64,000 bases of DNA, from the NCBI GenBank assembly GCA_050330205.1, contig JBHJOA010000005.1, positions 1 to 64,000 of the forward strand, written 5' to 3'. Under the pieces are notes generated by a model. It searched no databases. It was not told the origin of the DNA and saw only the letters and a program-made list of their open reading frames with translations. The translations under genes were made by a program, and so were the position numbers. Positions 37,197 to 44,708 of this stretch are shown one piece after another. The stretch comes from Pelagibius sp050330205 (GTDB lineage: Bacteria > Pseudomonadota > Alphaproteobacteria > Kiloniellales > Kiloniellaceae). Every line of letters starts with the position of its first letter. The first letter of the stretch is position 1.

Positions 37197-37306
37197 CGCA
37201 GCGATTTGTCCGATCAGCGCTTTGCATCGCGCACTTCTGTACCAGAGGTCGTCGCACAGAGTCAGAAGCGATCAACTCATGTAGTCATGTGCTGCTGGTT
37301 GCTATG

Positions 37307-38410
37307 CTACGCGGGGTCAATGTCGAGAGTCCCTTGCTCGACCAATTGACTAACATTTCCGTCAGCGAAGTTCATCCCGACGAACCCGCCCAGGTCGCGC
37401 ACCACACGAGTAATATGGTGGGCCATGTTCCACTCGCGCCACATAGAGGCGCTGCCACAACCTCCGATGCCATTTGCGCGTCGCCAAATCTCATCATCGG
37501 CGTATGAGAATGACTGGCCAGCAAAGCTGCCGCTATGCACTACGCGAGCAAACACCTCCTTCATTACCTCGGCGTTCGAGCCTTCTTCCCTGCCACGCAC
37601 TACAAGAGTGTCGGTCTTTGTCGTATATCTCAAATGCGGAATAGGCCGGCTACCACCGTTCTTCCGTGGAAAGGTGATCTCTCCACAATCGGCACCAAAG
37701 TCGCCATAGCAAAGCACGTCTGATGGAAGGGAGCACTCTTTCGCAGCGGCAAGAAAAGTCTTCCACTCATTGCGAGGAACAAAGATCCTCTTCCCTGCGT
37801 CTGCTGGATTTGTCGGTGGAAATGCCGAACCCTGGAATACAACTCTTCCCCATCGTGCTGCCTCGTTCACTAGGTCGAGCACAGCGGCTACGGAACCGGC
37901 CGCTAATTCGGGGCGCAGTTCGGCACCGGTAAAGTCGACAAAAATCGTGCAATCTTGTGGGGCACAACCAAGCATCTTGAGGCCGCTGGTCAATTCTGCA
38001 ATGTCAATTTCATCGTAGCGGACATAGATGCCTAGCCTTGGCCGCGAAGCTCCGAGCAAGTTCCGAAAGATCGGATTCTTTAGCTCTTCCTGCCTGGCAA
38101 CCGGCACCAGCTTCTCATTTCGCCTCTGAGCAATCGAATAAAGCGCTTCCAGCCCGCTATCGCCCAACACAGGAGCCACATATTGAGCATCGAGGAAAGC
38201 TGCAGAAATTGGCCAGTACTTGCTGATCCGCCCCGCTGTTAGATGCGCAATTTCGTCAGGAGTCAGTGGCGCTCCTTTTTCTGGATCACGCTCCTTTGGG
38301 GGCGGGATTATAAATCGCGGGCAAACGTGTTTTTGGATGTCCCGAGCAATCTTCGCTCCGGCATAGTACTCACCCTGCTTGAATCGAAGGGCTGGATGGT
38401 ACGGTAGCAT
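37307..38410 (-). CDS. Beta-family protein (phage/defence-associated family)
   Basis: 367 residues, no signal peptide or membrane helix. The pattern matches proteins annotated as beta family (Pfam Beta_protein): an N-terminal LRFKQGEYYAGAKI block, a central barrel-like repeat of strands (IFVDFTGAELRPELAA), and a late FSYADDEIWRRAN region followed by a His-containing WNMAHHITRVVRDLG. Molecular function is not known to me. Codon use and base composition are clearly more A+T-rich than the flanks, indicating acquisition. AAAGGTGAT precedes the ATG; only 19 bp separate it from the upstream peptidase gene, so they form an operon. Confidence 0.72.
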   Translation of the reverse strand: MLPYHPALRFKQGEYYAGAKIARDIQKHVCPRFIIPPPKERDPEKGAPLTPDEIAHLTAGRISKYWPISAAFLDAQYVAPVLGDSGLEALYSIAQRRNEKLVPVARQEELKNPIFRNLLGASRPRLGIYVRYDEIDIAELTSGLKMLGCAPQDCTIFVDFTGAELRPELAAGSVAAVLDLVNEAARWGRVVFQGSAFPPTNPADAGKRIFVPRNEWKTFLAAAKECSLPSDVLCYGDFGADCGEITFPRKNGGSRPIPHLRYTTKTDTLVVRGREEGSNAEVMKEVFARVVHSGSFAGQSFSYADDEIWRRANGIGGCGSASMWREWNMAHHITRVVRDLGGFVGMNFADGNVSQLVEQGTLDIDPA

Positions 38411-38429
38411 CTGATCACCTTTCTAGGTA

Positions 38430-39701
38430 TCACGGAAAGAATTGCTGTCGGACAAGTCCGCTCCCAATTCTTTGCGAGAAGATGGAATAATTTTCCCGCT
38501 CTTTTCTTATTCGGCCGAACACAATTGCTGAATGAATACCAAGCTCCCGAGCAAATTTCTCTATCGCAGAAGGTGATTTTGCGATTCGGGCTGTCGACCT
38601 ACGCCATTTTTCTTCCGGAATTAAAATGTTGGAAGCAAAGTTGTCGGCTTCGGCCTCTTGCTCATCTGTCGACTCCGCCTCGAATTGATCAAAGAATCCA
38701 GCTGAGAGTCCCGTTCGATAATGAAGTATGACATGTCCAAGCTCATGAAGGAGCGTAAACCAGAAATTGTCGATCGTATCCTTCCGGATGGTCATTCCAA
38801 TAACTGGGATCCCTGCCTCGGAAAATGCTGCTCCATCAATTGCTAGCCCGGGAATCTGTGGCTCGGGGATAAGAATTATCCCGTGTTTTCTTAACATTGC
38901 CTGGGCACGACGAGGGCCATCGCTATGCACACTCAATCGGACAAGTTCAGGCAGCCAACCAATCTGCAGCGGGTCGTACTCTATAGATTCGCTGGAAATT
39001 TGGTCTCGCGCTCGCTTACCAACTTGTGCGCGCCATGCATGCAATAAGATGTCTTCACTGTGGTCAGTTACGTTGATTCCTGTCCGCAGAAGAGATGGGC
39101 TTCCAAATTGGATTCGATTTTCTGCTATGTACTGGCGAAGGGTTGATTCATCCAATTCACCAGAGAACCAGCCATTTGCTCGCCCATGCTTGAGAATCTT
39201 TTTAATACTTTCCCGCGGCGCATCTGCAATGACCTTATCAAGACCTCGGAATGCGGGATTGTCTGTGATACTAGCCCTGAGATTTACCCCGAGCAGAGCA
39301 GCAACCCTTCCATAGTTCTTTAGGCTGATCGAGCTATACCGGTCAGCCTCGTATCGTTGTATTTGCTGCTCCTTGAGTCCAAGGCGCCAAGCAAGGTCCC
39401 TCTGAGAATACCCCTTCGCGATTCTAGCAACGATCAACGTTACGCCAGGATCGTTGCCAGCTAGGCGCAAAAGCGAAGTTGCCGATCCGGTTTCTTTCGC
39501 CGTCTCATATGCGTTGATAGATGCTTCAAGTCCCTGAAGTTCAAACTTCATCATTTGTGTCACTTGATCGACCACCTCAGGTGGCAAACCAGCAACAACC
39601 TGCGCCATCACGCTTTGAGATGACAGATCCTTTGACAGCTTCGAAAAGCGAGCGCGCGCTTCGCGGAACTCCTTCTCATTCAGTATGATCCCAGCAGCCA
39701 T
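38430..39701 (-). CDS. XRE-HTH plus ImmA/IrrE-family metallopeptidase
   Basis: 423 residues. An HTH of the XRE type (about 88-140, VARIAKGYSQRDLAWRLGLK) is followed by a linker and a zinc-peptidase domain with HELGH (H319, E320, H323) and a downstream EQEAEADNFA helix likely to give the third ligand. ImmA/IrrE-type enzymes cleave repressors or antitoxins after a damage or phage signal; a built-in HTH suggests it also controls its own promoter. The N-terminal 85 residues are a helical extension of unknown role. Two dyad operators lie just upstream. Composition is A+T-rich like its partner. Confidence 0.85.
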   Translation of the reverse strand: MAAGIILNEKEFREARARFSKLSKDLSSQSVMAQVVAGLPPEVVDQVTQMMKFELQGLEASINAYETAKETGSATSLLRLAGNDPGVTLIVARIAKGYSQRDLAWRLGLKEQQIQRYEADRYSSISLKNYGRVAALLGVNLRASITDNPAFRGLDKVIADAPRESIKKILKHGRANGWFSGELDESTLRQYIAENRIQFGSPSLLRTGINVTDHSEDILLHAWRAQVGKRARDQISSESIEYDPLQIGWLPELVRLSVHSDGPRRAQAMLRKHGIILIPEPQIPGLAIDGAAFSEAGIPVIGMTIRKDTIDNFWFTLLHELGHVILHYRTGLSAGFFDQFEAESTDEQEAEADNFASNILIPEEKWRRSTARIAKSPSAIEKFARELGIHSAIVFGRIRKERENYSIFSQRIGSGLVRQQFFP

Positions 39702-39713
39702 TGGAGCCTTTTA

Positions 39714-39758
39714 CACAACTTTTATGTTGCGGTCAATAAGCACAACAAAAAAGTTGTG
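39714..39758. promoter_or_regulatory. Paired CAAC-N6-GTTG operators upstream of the peptidase gene
   Basis: Copy 1 (39714-39729) is CACAAC, TTTTAT, GTTG. Copy 2 (39741-39758) is CACAAC, AAAAAA, GTTGTG, a perfect dyad. Centres are 27 bp apart and the pair starts 13 bp upstream of the ATG. On the minus strand a TTGACC lies between them, 17 bp before TAAAAG, so the sites would cover a promoter. The XRE protein is the obvious candidate to bind. Confidence 0.65.
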
Positions 39759-39810
39759 CGTAGGCATGTTGGGGTTGGCTGGCTCCGGTCCCCCATCCCG
39801 CTTCAACTGA

Positions 39811-39867
39811 CGCCCCGTGGGCGCAGGGGCGGGTTGCAGCGAAGGCTGCTGCGCTCCCGCAGGGAGC
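39811..39867 (+). other. Three consecutive short hairpins in the aldehyde dehydrogenase leader
   Basis: CGCCCC/GGGGCG (39811-39831), GCAGC/GCTGC (39836-39849) and GCTCCC/GGGAGC (39853-39867), in series, ending 53 bp before the GTG start. There is no T-run, so they are not an ordinary terminator. Could be a structured leader, or chance in GC-rich DNA. Confidence 0.35.
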
Positions 39868-39919
39868 TGTGCTATCGAGGCGACCGTTTTCCGGTGTCCG
39901 CCTTTCAAGGAGTTCCAAG

Positions 39920-41308
39920 GTGTCCGAGACCATCTGCATTTCCCCCGTCGACAACAGCGAGTATGCCCGCCGCCCGGTGGTCGACGACGACCGCCTGGAG
40001 GCCGTCTTCGCCCGCGCCCGTGTCGCCCAGCGCGACTGGGCGCGCCTGCCGGTGGACGAGCGCGCGCGCTACTGCAACGCCCTGACCGACGCCATGCTGG
40101 CCATGAAGGACGACATCGTGCCGGAGCTGGCCTGGCAGATGGGCCGCCCGGTCGGCGCCGGCGCCGGCGAGCTGCGCGGCTTCGAGGAACGCGCGCGGGC
40201 GATGATCGACCTCGCCGGGACGGCCCTGGCGCCGGTGCTGCCGGCGGAGAAGAGCGGCTTCAAGCGCTACATCCGCCGCGAGCCCCTGGGCGTGGTGCTG
40301 ACCATCGCGCCATGGAACTTCCCCTACCTGACGGCGGTGAACTCCATCGTGCCGGCATTGATGGCGGGCAACGCGGTGGTGCTGAAGCACGCCGCGCAGA
40401 CGCTGCTGGTCGGCGAGCGCTTCCAGGCCGCCTGCGACAAGGCCGGCCTGCCGGAAGGACTGTTCACCAACCTCTGCATGAGCCACGGCCAGGTGAGCCG
40501 GGCGATCGGCGCGCGCTGGGCCGACCAGGTGAACTTCACCGGCTCGGTCGAGGCCGGCAAGACCATCGAGCAGGCGGCCGCCGGCCGGTTCATCGGCGTC
40601 GGCCTGGAGCTCGGCGGCAAGGATCCGGCCTACGTGCGCGCCGACGCCGACCTCGGCTTCGCGGTGGAGAACACCGTCGACGGCGCCTTCTTCAACTCCG
40701 GCCAGTCGTGCTGCGGCATCGAGCGCATCTACGTGCACGACAGCCTCTACAAGCCCTTCGTCGAGAAGTTCGTCGAGGTGACGCGCAACTACGTGCTCGG
40801 CGACCCGCTCGACCCCAAGACGACGCTCGGCCCGATGGTGAAGACCGCCGCCGCCGATTTCGTGCGCGGCCAGGTCGCCGCCGCCGTGCAGGCCGGCGCC
40901 AAGGCGCATCTCGACCCCAAGGACTTCCCGGCCGACAAGCCCGGCACCCCTTACATGGCCCCGCAGGTGCTGACGGATGTGACGCACGACATGTCGGTGA
41001 TGCGCGACGAGAGCTTCGGCCCGGTGGTCGGCATCATGAAGGTGGCCTCGGACGAGGAGGCCGTGCGGCTGATGAACGACTCGCCCTTCGGTCTCACCGC
41101 CTCGATCTGGACGGCGGACCTCGCCGCCGCCGAGGCGATCGGCGCCGAGATCGAGACCGGCACGGTGTTCATGAACCGCGCCGACTACCTCGACCCCATG
41201 CTGGCCTGGACCGGCGTGAAGGACACCGGGCGCGGCGCCACGCTGTCGCAGGTCGGCTACGAGATGCTGACCCGACCGAAGTCGTTCCACCTGCGCCATT
41301 CGATCTGA
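39920..41308 (+). CDS. Aldehyde dehydrogenase family protein
   Basis: 462 residues from a GTG preceded by AAGGAG at 7-bp spacing. NAD(P)-dependent oxidation of an aldehyde. Landmarks: IAPWNFPYLTAVNSIVPAL, VNFTGSVEAGKTI, LELGGKDPAYV (catalytic Glu near 230) and FFNSGQSCCGIERI (nucleophile cysteine near 263). Close in style to succinate-semialdehyde or phenylacetaldehyde-type enzymes, but the substrate is not determinable. A longer frame to 39869 is preceded by no ribosome-binding site. Confidence 0.93.
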   Translation: MSETICISPVDNSEYARRPVVDDDRLEAVFARARVAQRDWARLPVDERARYCNALTDAMLAMKDDIVPELAWQMGRPVGAGAGELRGFEERARAMIDLAGTALAPVLPAEKSGFKRYIRREPLGVVLTIAPWNFPYLTAVNSIVPALMAGNAVVLKHAAQTLLVGERFQAACDKAGLPEGLFTNLCMSHGQVSRAIGARWADQVNFTGSVEAGKTIEQAAAGRFIGVGLELGGKDPAYVRADADLGFAVENTVDGAFFNSGQSCCGIERIYVHDSLYKPFVEKFVEVTRNYVLGDPLDPKTTLGPMVKTAAADFVRGQVAAAVQAGAKAHLDPKDFPADKPGTPYMAPQVLTDVTHDMSVMRDESFGPVVGIMKVASDEEAVRLMNDSPFGLTASIWTADLAAAEAIGAEIETGTVFMNRADYLDPMLAWTGVKDTGRGATLSQVGYEMLTRPKSFHLRHSI

Positions 41309-41332
41309 GGGCGGAGGAAAACCCGCAAAAGC

Positions 41333-41359
41333 AAAAGGCGGCCGCGAGGCCGCCTTTTC
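41333..41359. terminator. Bidirectional terminator between aldehyde dehydrogenase and tRNA-Gly
   Basis: AAAAGGCGGCC, loop GCGA, GGCCGCCTTTT. The A-run and T-run on either side allow it to work on both strands, ending the plus-strand gene and the minus-strand tRNA transcript. Confidence 0.93.
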
Positions 41360-41389
41360 TGCATCTTGCCCCTCCCGAGGGAGGGGGAT

Positions 41390-41464
41390 TGGAGCGGGCG
41401 ATGAGATTCGAACTCACGACCCCAACCTTGGCAAGGTTGTGCTCTACCCCTGAGCTACGCCCGC
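41390..41464 (-). tRNA. tRNA-Gly (anticodon GCC)
   Basis: 75 nt including an encoded CCA. Acceptor arms GCGGGCG and CGCCCGC pair fully. The D-arm is GCTC...GAGC, the anticodon stem is CAACC/GGTTG with loop TTGCCAA (anticodon GCC), and the T-arm contains GTGAG/CTCAT around TTCGAAT. Read on the minus strand. It overlaps no protein gene. Confidence 0.97.
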
Positions 41465-41655
41465 ACCGGAGAGCGGGGAGATACCCGCTTTCGTATCACT
41501 TTGCAAGCCCCCTATTGGAGGCCGCGGCGCCAGCCTAAAGGCCCTTTGCTACCCAAGGCTTAACGCCTCCGGCAGGGCCCGAAAGGGTGACAAAGGGCCG
41601 CCGGTCTGCTACGGCCCTGGCGACGAGACCAGCGCCCTTCAGGAGGCAGGAGACG

Positions 41656-42207
41656 ATGTCCGAGACCCAAGCCGACGACGCCGCCGAAGCGGCGCTGCCG
41701 ACCTCGCCCGAGGCCCTGCACGCGCGCCTCGACGCCCTGGGAATTGCCTACCGCTGCGTCACCCACCCGCCGGTCTTCACGGTGGAGGAGGCCAAGGCCC
41801 TGCGCGGCGAACTGCCGGGCGCCCACATCAAGAACCTCTTCCTGCGCAACAAGAAGGGCCGCATGTGGCTGGTCACCTGCCTGGAGGACCGCGACGTCGA
41901 CCTGAAGGCGCTGGGCGAGCGCCTCGAGGCCGGGCGCTTCTCCTTCGGCAGCGCCGAGCGCCTGATGACCTACCTTGGCGTGCTGCCCGGCGCCGTCACC
42001 CCCTTCGCCGTCATCAACGACAGGGAGGGCGCGGTCACCATGGTGCTCGACCGTGGGGTGATCGGCGCCGGGCCAGGCCAGGGACCGGGGAATGGGCCGG
42101 TGAACTGCCACCCCCTGGTGAACCACATGACCACGGCGCTGGACCCGGCCGACCTGGTGCGCTTCCTGGAAGCCGAGGGCCACCCCCCGCAGATGCTGGA
42201 TTTCTAG
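41656..42207 (+). CDS. YbaK/ProX-family aminoacyl-tRNA deacylase
   Basis: 183 residues. Members clear mischarged tRNAs (for example Ala-tRNAPro or Cys-tRNAPro). Visible landmarks: YRCVTHPPVFTVEEAKALRG, HIKNLFLRNKKGRMWLV (family lysine region), FGSAERLMTYLGVLPGAVTP and NCHPLVNHMTTAL near the end. The ProXp-ala type is most likely given the length and the C-terminal GxxxHP block. AGGAGGCAGGAG lies before the ATG. An inverted repeat (GGCCCTTTG 41540-41548, CAAAGGGCC 41591-41599) lies in the leader. Confidence 0.92.
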   Translation: MSETQADDAAEAALPTSPEALHARLDALGIAYRCVTHPPVFTVEEAKALRGELPGAHIKNLFLRNKKGRMWLVTCLEDRDVDLKALGERLEAGRFSFGSAERLMTYLGVLPGAVTPFAVINDREGAVTMVLDRGVIGAGPGQGPGNGPVNCHPLVNHMTTALDPADLVRFLEAEGHPPQMLDF

Positions 42208-42357
42208 CGCCCCGACGCCACGACCCACCCGGGGCGGCGCCCGGACTTGCCCTGCGGCCTGAAAGCCGCCATTTATGGTGTAGAACCCGCCGCGTGGGGG
42301 GCAGGCGCTCCGCCGCCGCGGCCTTTTGAGACCAAGCAAGCAAACGGAACGACAGTT

Positions 42358-43299
42358 ATGGAACCGATCATCGGCGGCCCCGGAGGCCTTGGGGGCGGGC
42401 AGGGCAGCACGGGCCAGGCCGACGCCGTCAAGGAAAGCAACCAACAGGCCTTCATGCAGGACGTCATCGAGACCTCGATGACGGTGCCGGTCGTCGTCGA
42501 TTTCTGGGCGCCCTGGTGCGGCCCCTGCAAGCAGCTGGGGCCGATGCTGGAAAGCGCCGTGAAGGCCGCCGCCGGCGCCGTGCGCATGGTGAAGATCAAC
42601 GTCGACGAGAACCAGCAGCTGGCCGCCCAGCTGCGTATCCAGTCCATTCCCACGGTCTACGCCTTCTTCCAGGGCCAGCCGGTCGACGGCTTCCAGGGAG
42701 CGCAGCCGGAAAGCGAGGTCAAGGCCTTCGTCGAGCGGCTGCGCAAGGCCGGCGCCGCCGGCAGCGGTCCGGGCCCCATCGAGCAGGCCCTGGAGCAGGC
42801 GCAGGGCGCGCTGGAGGCCGGCGAGATCGAGGCCGCCTCGGCGATCTTCGGCCAGGTGCTGCAGCACGACGCCGAGAACGCCGCGGCCCTGGCCGGGCTG
42901 ATCGCCTGCCACCTCGCCGCCGGCGATCTCGCCGGGGCACGCGAGATGTTCGACGGCCTGGACGACAAGATGCGCGCCGACCCGGCCTTCGCCTCGGTCG
43001 CCGCGCAGATCGCCCTGCAGGAGCAGGCCGCCGACGCTGGAGAGATTCCGCAGCTGATGGAAAAGGTCGCCGCCGACCACAACGACCATCAGGCGCGCTT
43101 CGACCTCGCCATGGCGCTGCACGGCGCCGGCAAGCGCCAGGCGGCGGCCGACGAGCTGCTGGAGATCATCCGGCGCAATCGCGGCTGGAACGACGAGGGC
43201 GCGCGCAAGCAGCTGGTCACCTTCTTCGAGGCCTGGGGTCCGACCGACCCGCTGACGGTGGACACCCGGCGCCGCCTGTCCTCGCTTTTGTTCGCATGA
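42358..43299 (+). CDS. cnoX: Chaperedoxin CnoX-type thioredoxin-TPR protein
   Basis: 313 residues. An N-terminal thioredoxin domain (about 25-125) with active WCGPC (C54, C57) is followed by a TPR domain (about 130-310), the CnoX/YbbN architecture. It protects partly unfolded proteins from irreversible oxidation and hands them to chaperones. Unlike E. coli CnoX (SQHC), the redox pair is complete, as in alphaproteobacterial CnoX, so it should retain reductase activity. The stop overlaps the next start (ATGA). Confidence 0.93.
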   Translation: MEPIIGGPGGLGGGQGSTGQADAVKESNQQAFMQDVIETSMTVPVVVDFWAPWCGPCKQLGPMLESAVKAAAGAVRMVKINVDENQQLAAQLRIQSIPTVYAFFQGQPVDGFQGAQPESEVKAFVERLRKAGAAGSGPGPIEQALEQAQGALEAGEIEAASAIFGQVLQHDAENAAALAGLIACHLAAGDLAGAREMFDGLDDKMRADPAFASVAAQIALQEQAADAGEIPQLMEKVAADHNDHQARFDLAMALHGAGKRQAAADELLEIIRRNRGWNDEGARKQLVTFFEAWGPTDPLTVDTRRRLSSLLFA

Positions 43300-43955
43300 G
43301 CCGCACCGCCTTCGATCCTGACTTCGAGGACCTGCCGCAGGTCCTGCCCATATTCCCGCTGGAGGGCGTGCTGCTGCTGCCCGGCGGCCGCCTGCCCCTC
43401 AACATCTTCGAGCCGCGCTACCTGGCGATGTTCGACGACGCCCTGGCCGGCCACCGGCTGATCGGCATGATCCAGCCTTGCGAGAACTGCCGCGCCGCCG
43501 ACACGCCAAAGGTCTACGAGACCGGCTGCGTCGGCCGCATCACCTCCTTCACCGAGACCGACGACGGGCGCTACCTGGTGACGCTGTCCGGCATCATCCG
43601 CTTCGACGTGCGCCGCGAACTGCCGTCGGGCAGCTACCGCCAGGTCGAGCCGGACTACGCGCGCTTCGCCACCGACATGGACGAGGACCACAGCACCATC
43701 GACCGCGACCGCCTGATGAAGGTGCTCAACGCCTACTTCGAGGCCAACTCCATCGAGGGCGACTGGGAGGCCATCGAGCAGACCGGCGACGAGCGCCTGG
43801 TCACCTCGCTGGCGATGATCTGTCCGCTGGGCGCACCGGAGAAGCAGGCGCTGCTGGAGTCCATGACCCTGACCGAACGCGCCGAAGCGCTGACTGCCAT
43901 CATGGAGATGGCGACCCACGGCCGCGAAGGCGGCAACGACGCAAAACACCACTGA
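43296..43955 (+). CDS. LON peptidase substrate-binding (LON-SB) domain protein
   Basis: 219 residues, LON N-terminal-like domain without ATPase or protease parts. Landmarks: LPIFPLEGVLLLPGGRLPLN, FEPRYLAMFDDAL, CVGRITSFTETDDGRYLVTL. Role presumed in binding unfolded substrates. Its ATG overlaps the cnoX stop, and pairing with cnoX and Trm112 is a conserved alphaproteobacterial string. Confidence 0.94.
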   Translation: MSRTAFDPDFEDLPQVLPIFPLEGVLLLPGGRLPLNIFEPRYLAMFDDALAGHRLIGMIQPCENCRAADTPKVYETGCVGRITSFTETDDGRYLVTLSGIIRFDVRRELPSGSYRQVEPDYARFATDMDEDHSTIDRDRLMKVLNAYFEANSIEGDWEAIEQTGDERLVTSLAMICPLGAPEKQALLESMTLTERAEALTAIMEMATHGREGGNDAKHH

Positions 43956-43993
43956 GTTCGGCACTGTTAAATCTGGCACCGGGAAGCGAAGCC

Positions 43994-44176
43994 ATGAACC
44001 ACTACACCGTCGATCCCAAGCTGCTGGAGATCCTGGTCTGCCCGCTGACCAAGGGGCCGCTGGACTACGACGCCAAGGCCCAGGAGCTGATCAGCCGCCA
44101 GGCGCGCCTCGCCTATCCGATCCGCGACGGCATTCCCATCATGCTGGTCGACGAGGCCCGGCAGATCGACGACTGA
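43994..44176 (+). CDS. Trm112/YcaR-family small protein
   Basis: 60 residues. Zinc-ribbon relative of Trm112, which activates methyltransferases in eukaryotes. Reads DPKLLEILVCPLTKGPLDYD at the front and AYPIRDGIPIMLVDEAR at the end. Only one of the cysteines of the classical ribbon is present, as is usual for bacterial members. GGGAAG precedes the ATG. Confidence 0.94.
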   Translation: MNHYTVDPKLLEILVCPLTKGPLDYDAKAQELISRQARLAYPIRDGIPIMLVDEARQIDD

Positions 44177-44181
44177 CCCCG

Positions 44182-44583
44182 ATGAGCGGCAAGACCATCC
44201 AGGAAGAGTCGGCGCAGAGTCCGGACACCGCGCACTGGCCGACGGAGATTCGGTACCTCTCCGCCGAGAAGACGCTGGTGGTCGGCTTCGACAGCGGCGA
44301 GACCTTCACCTTTCCCGCCGAGTTCCTGCGCGTGGAAAGCCCCTCCGCCGAGGTGCAGGGACACGGGCCCGGCCAGAAGCAGATCGTCGCCCGGCGCCGT
44401 CATGTGGGCATCATGGAGATCGTGCCGGTCGGCAACTACGCGGTGCGCATCAGGTTCGACGACCTGCACGACAGCGGCATCTACTCCTGGCAGTACCTCT
44501 ACCGCCTCGGCCGCGAGCAGGACGCGCTCTGGCAGGCCTATCTGGACAACCTCGCGGCCAAGGGCCTCAGCCGCGACCCCTGA
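44182..44583 (+). CDS. DUF971 (gamma-butyrobetaine hydroxylase-like N-terminal) protein
   Basis: 133 residues. The single domain matches the GBBH-like N-terminal family: PTEIRYLSAEKTLVVGFDSG, FPAEFLRVESPSAEVQGHGP, and RIRFDDLHDSGIYSW, then YLYRLGREQDALWQAYLD. Free-standing members are linked to iron-sulfur or cofactor chemistry by context only. It is 5 bp after the Trm112 gene, so co-transcribed. Confidence 0.94.
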   Translation: MSGKTIQEESAQSPDTAHWPTEIRYLSAEKTLVVGFDSGETFTFPAEFLRVESPSAEVQGHGPGQKQIVARRRHVGIMEIVPVGNYAVRIRFDDLHDSGIYSWQYLYRLGREQDALWQAYLDNLAAKGLSRDP

Positions 44584-44708
44584 GGCGTCTTCGGCCGCCG
44601 CCCGAATCTCTGATCAGTTTCCGCCACCGTGCGGGTCGTTCGCCGGCAAGACAGGCCGCCCCGTTGTGCGAAGCTTCGAGTGCCGCACGACACCGAGGGG
44701 TCATCTCC

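Noticed and set aside
37197..41464. Possible tRNA-targeted genomic island with att sites
   Set aside because: The A+T-rich module is 1.7 kb from tRNA-Gly with an aldehyde dehydrogenase between them. No copy of the tRNA 3' end, no direct repeats and no integrase were found.
41540..41599. 9-bp inverted repeat (GGCCCTTTG / CAAAGGGCC) in the YbaK-type leader
   Set aside because: Arms are 42 bp apart with no T-run. It may be a chance pairing, so it is only mentioned in the gene entry.
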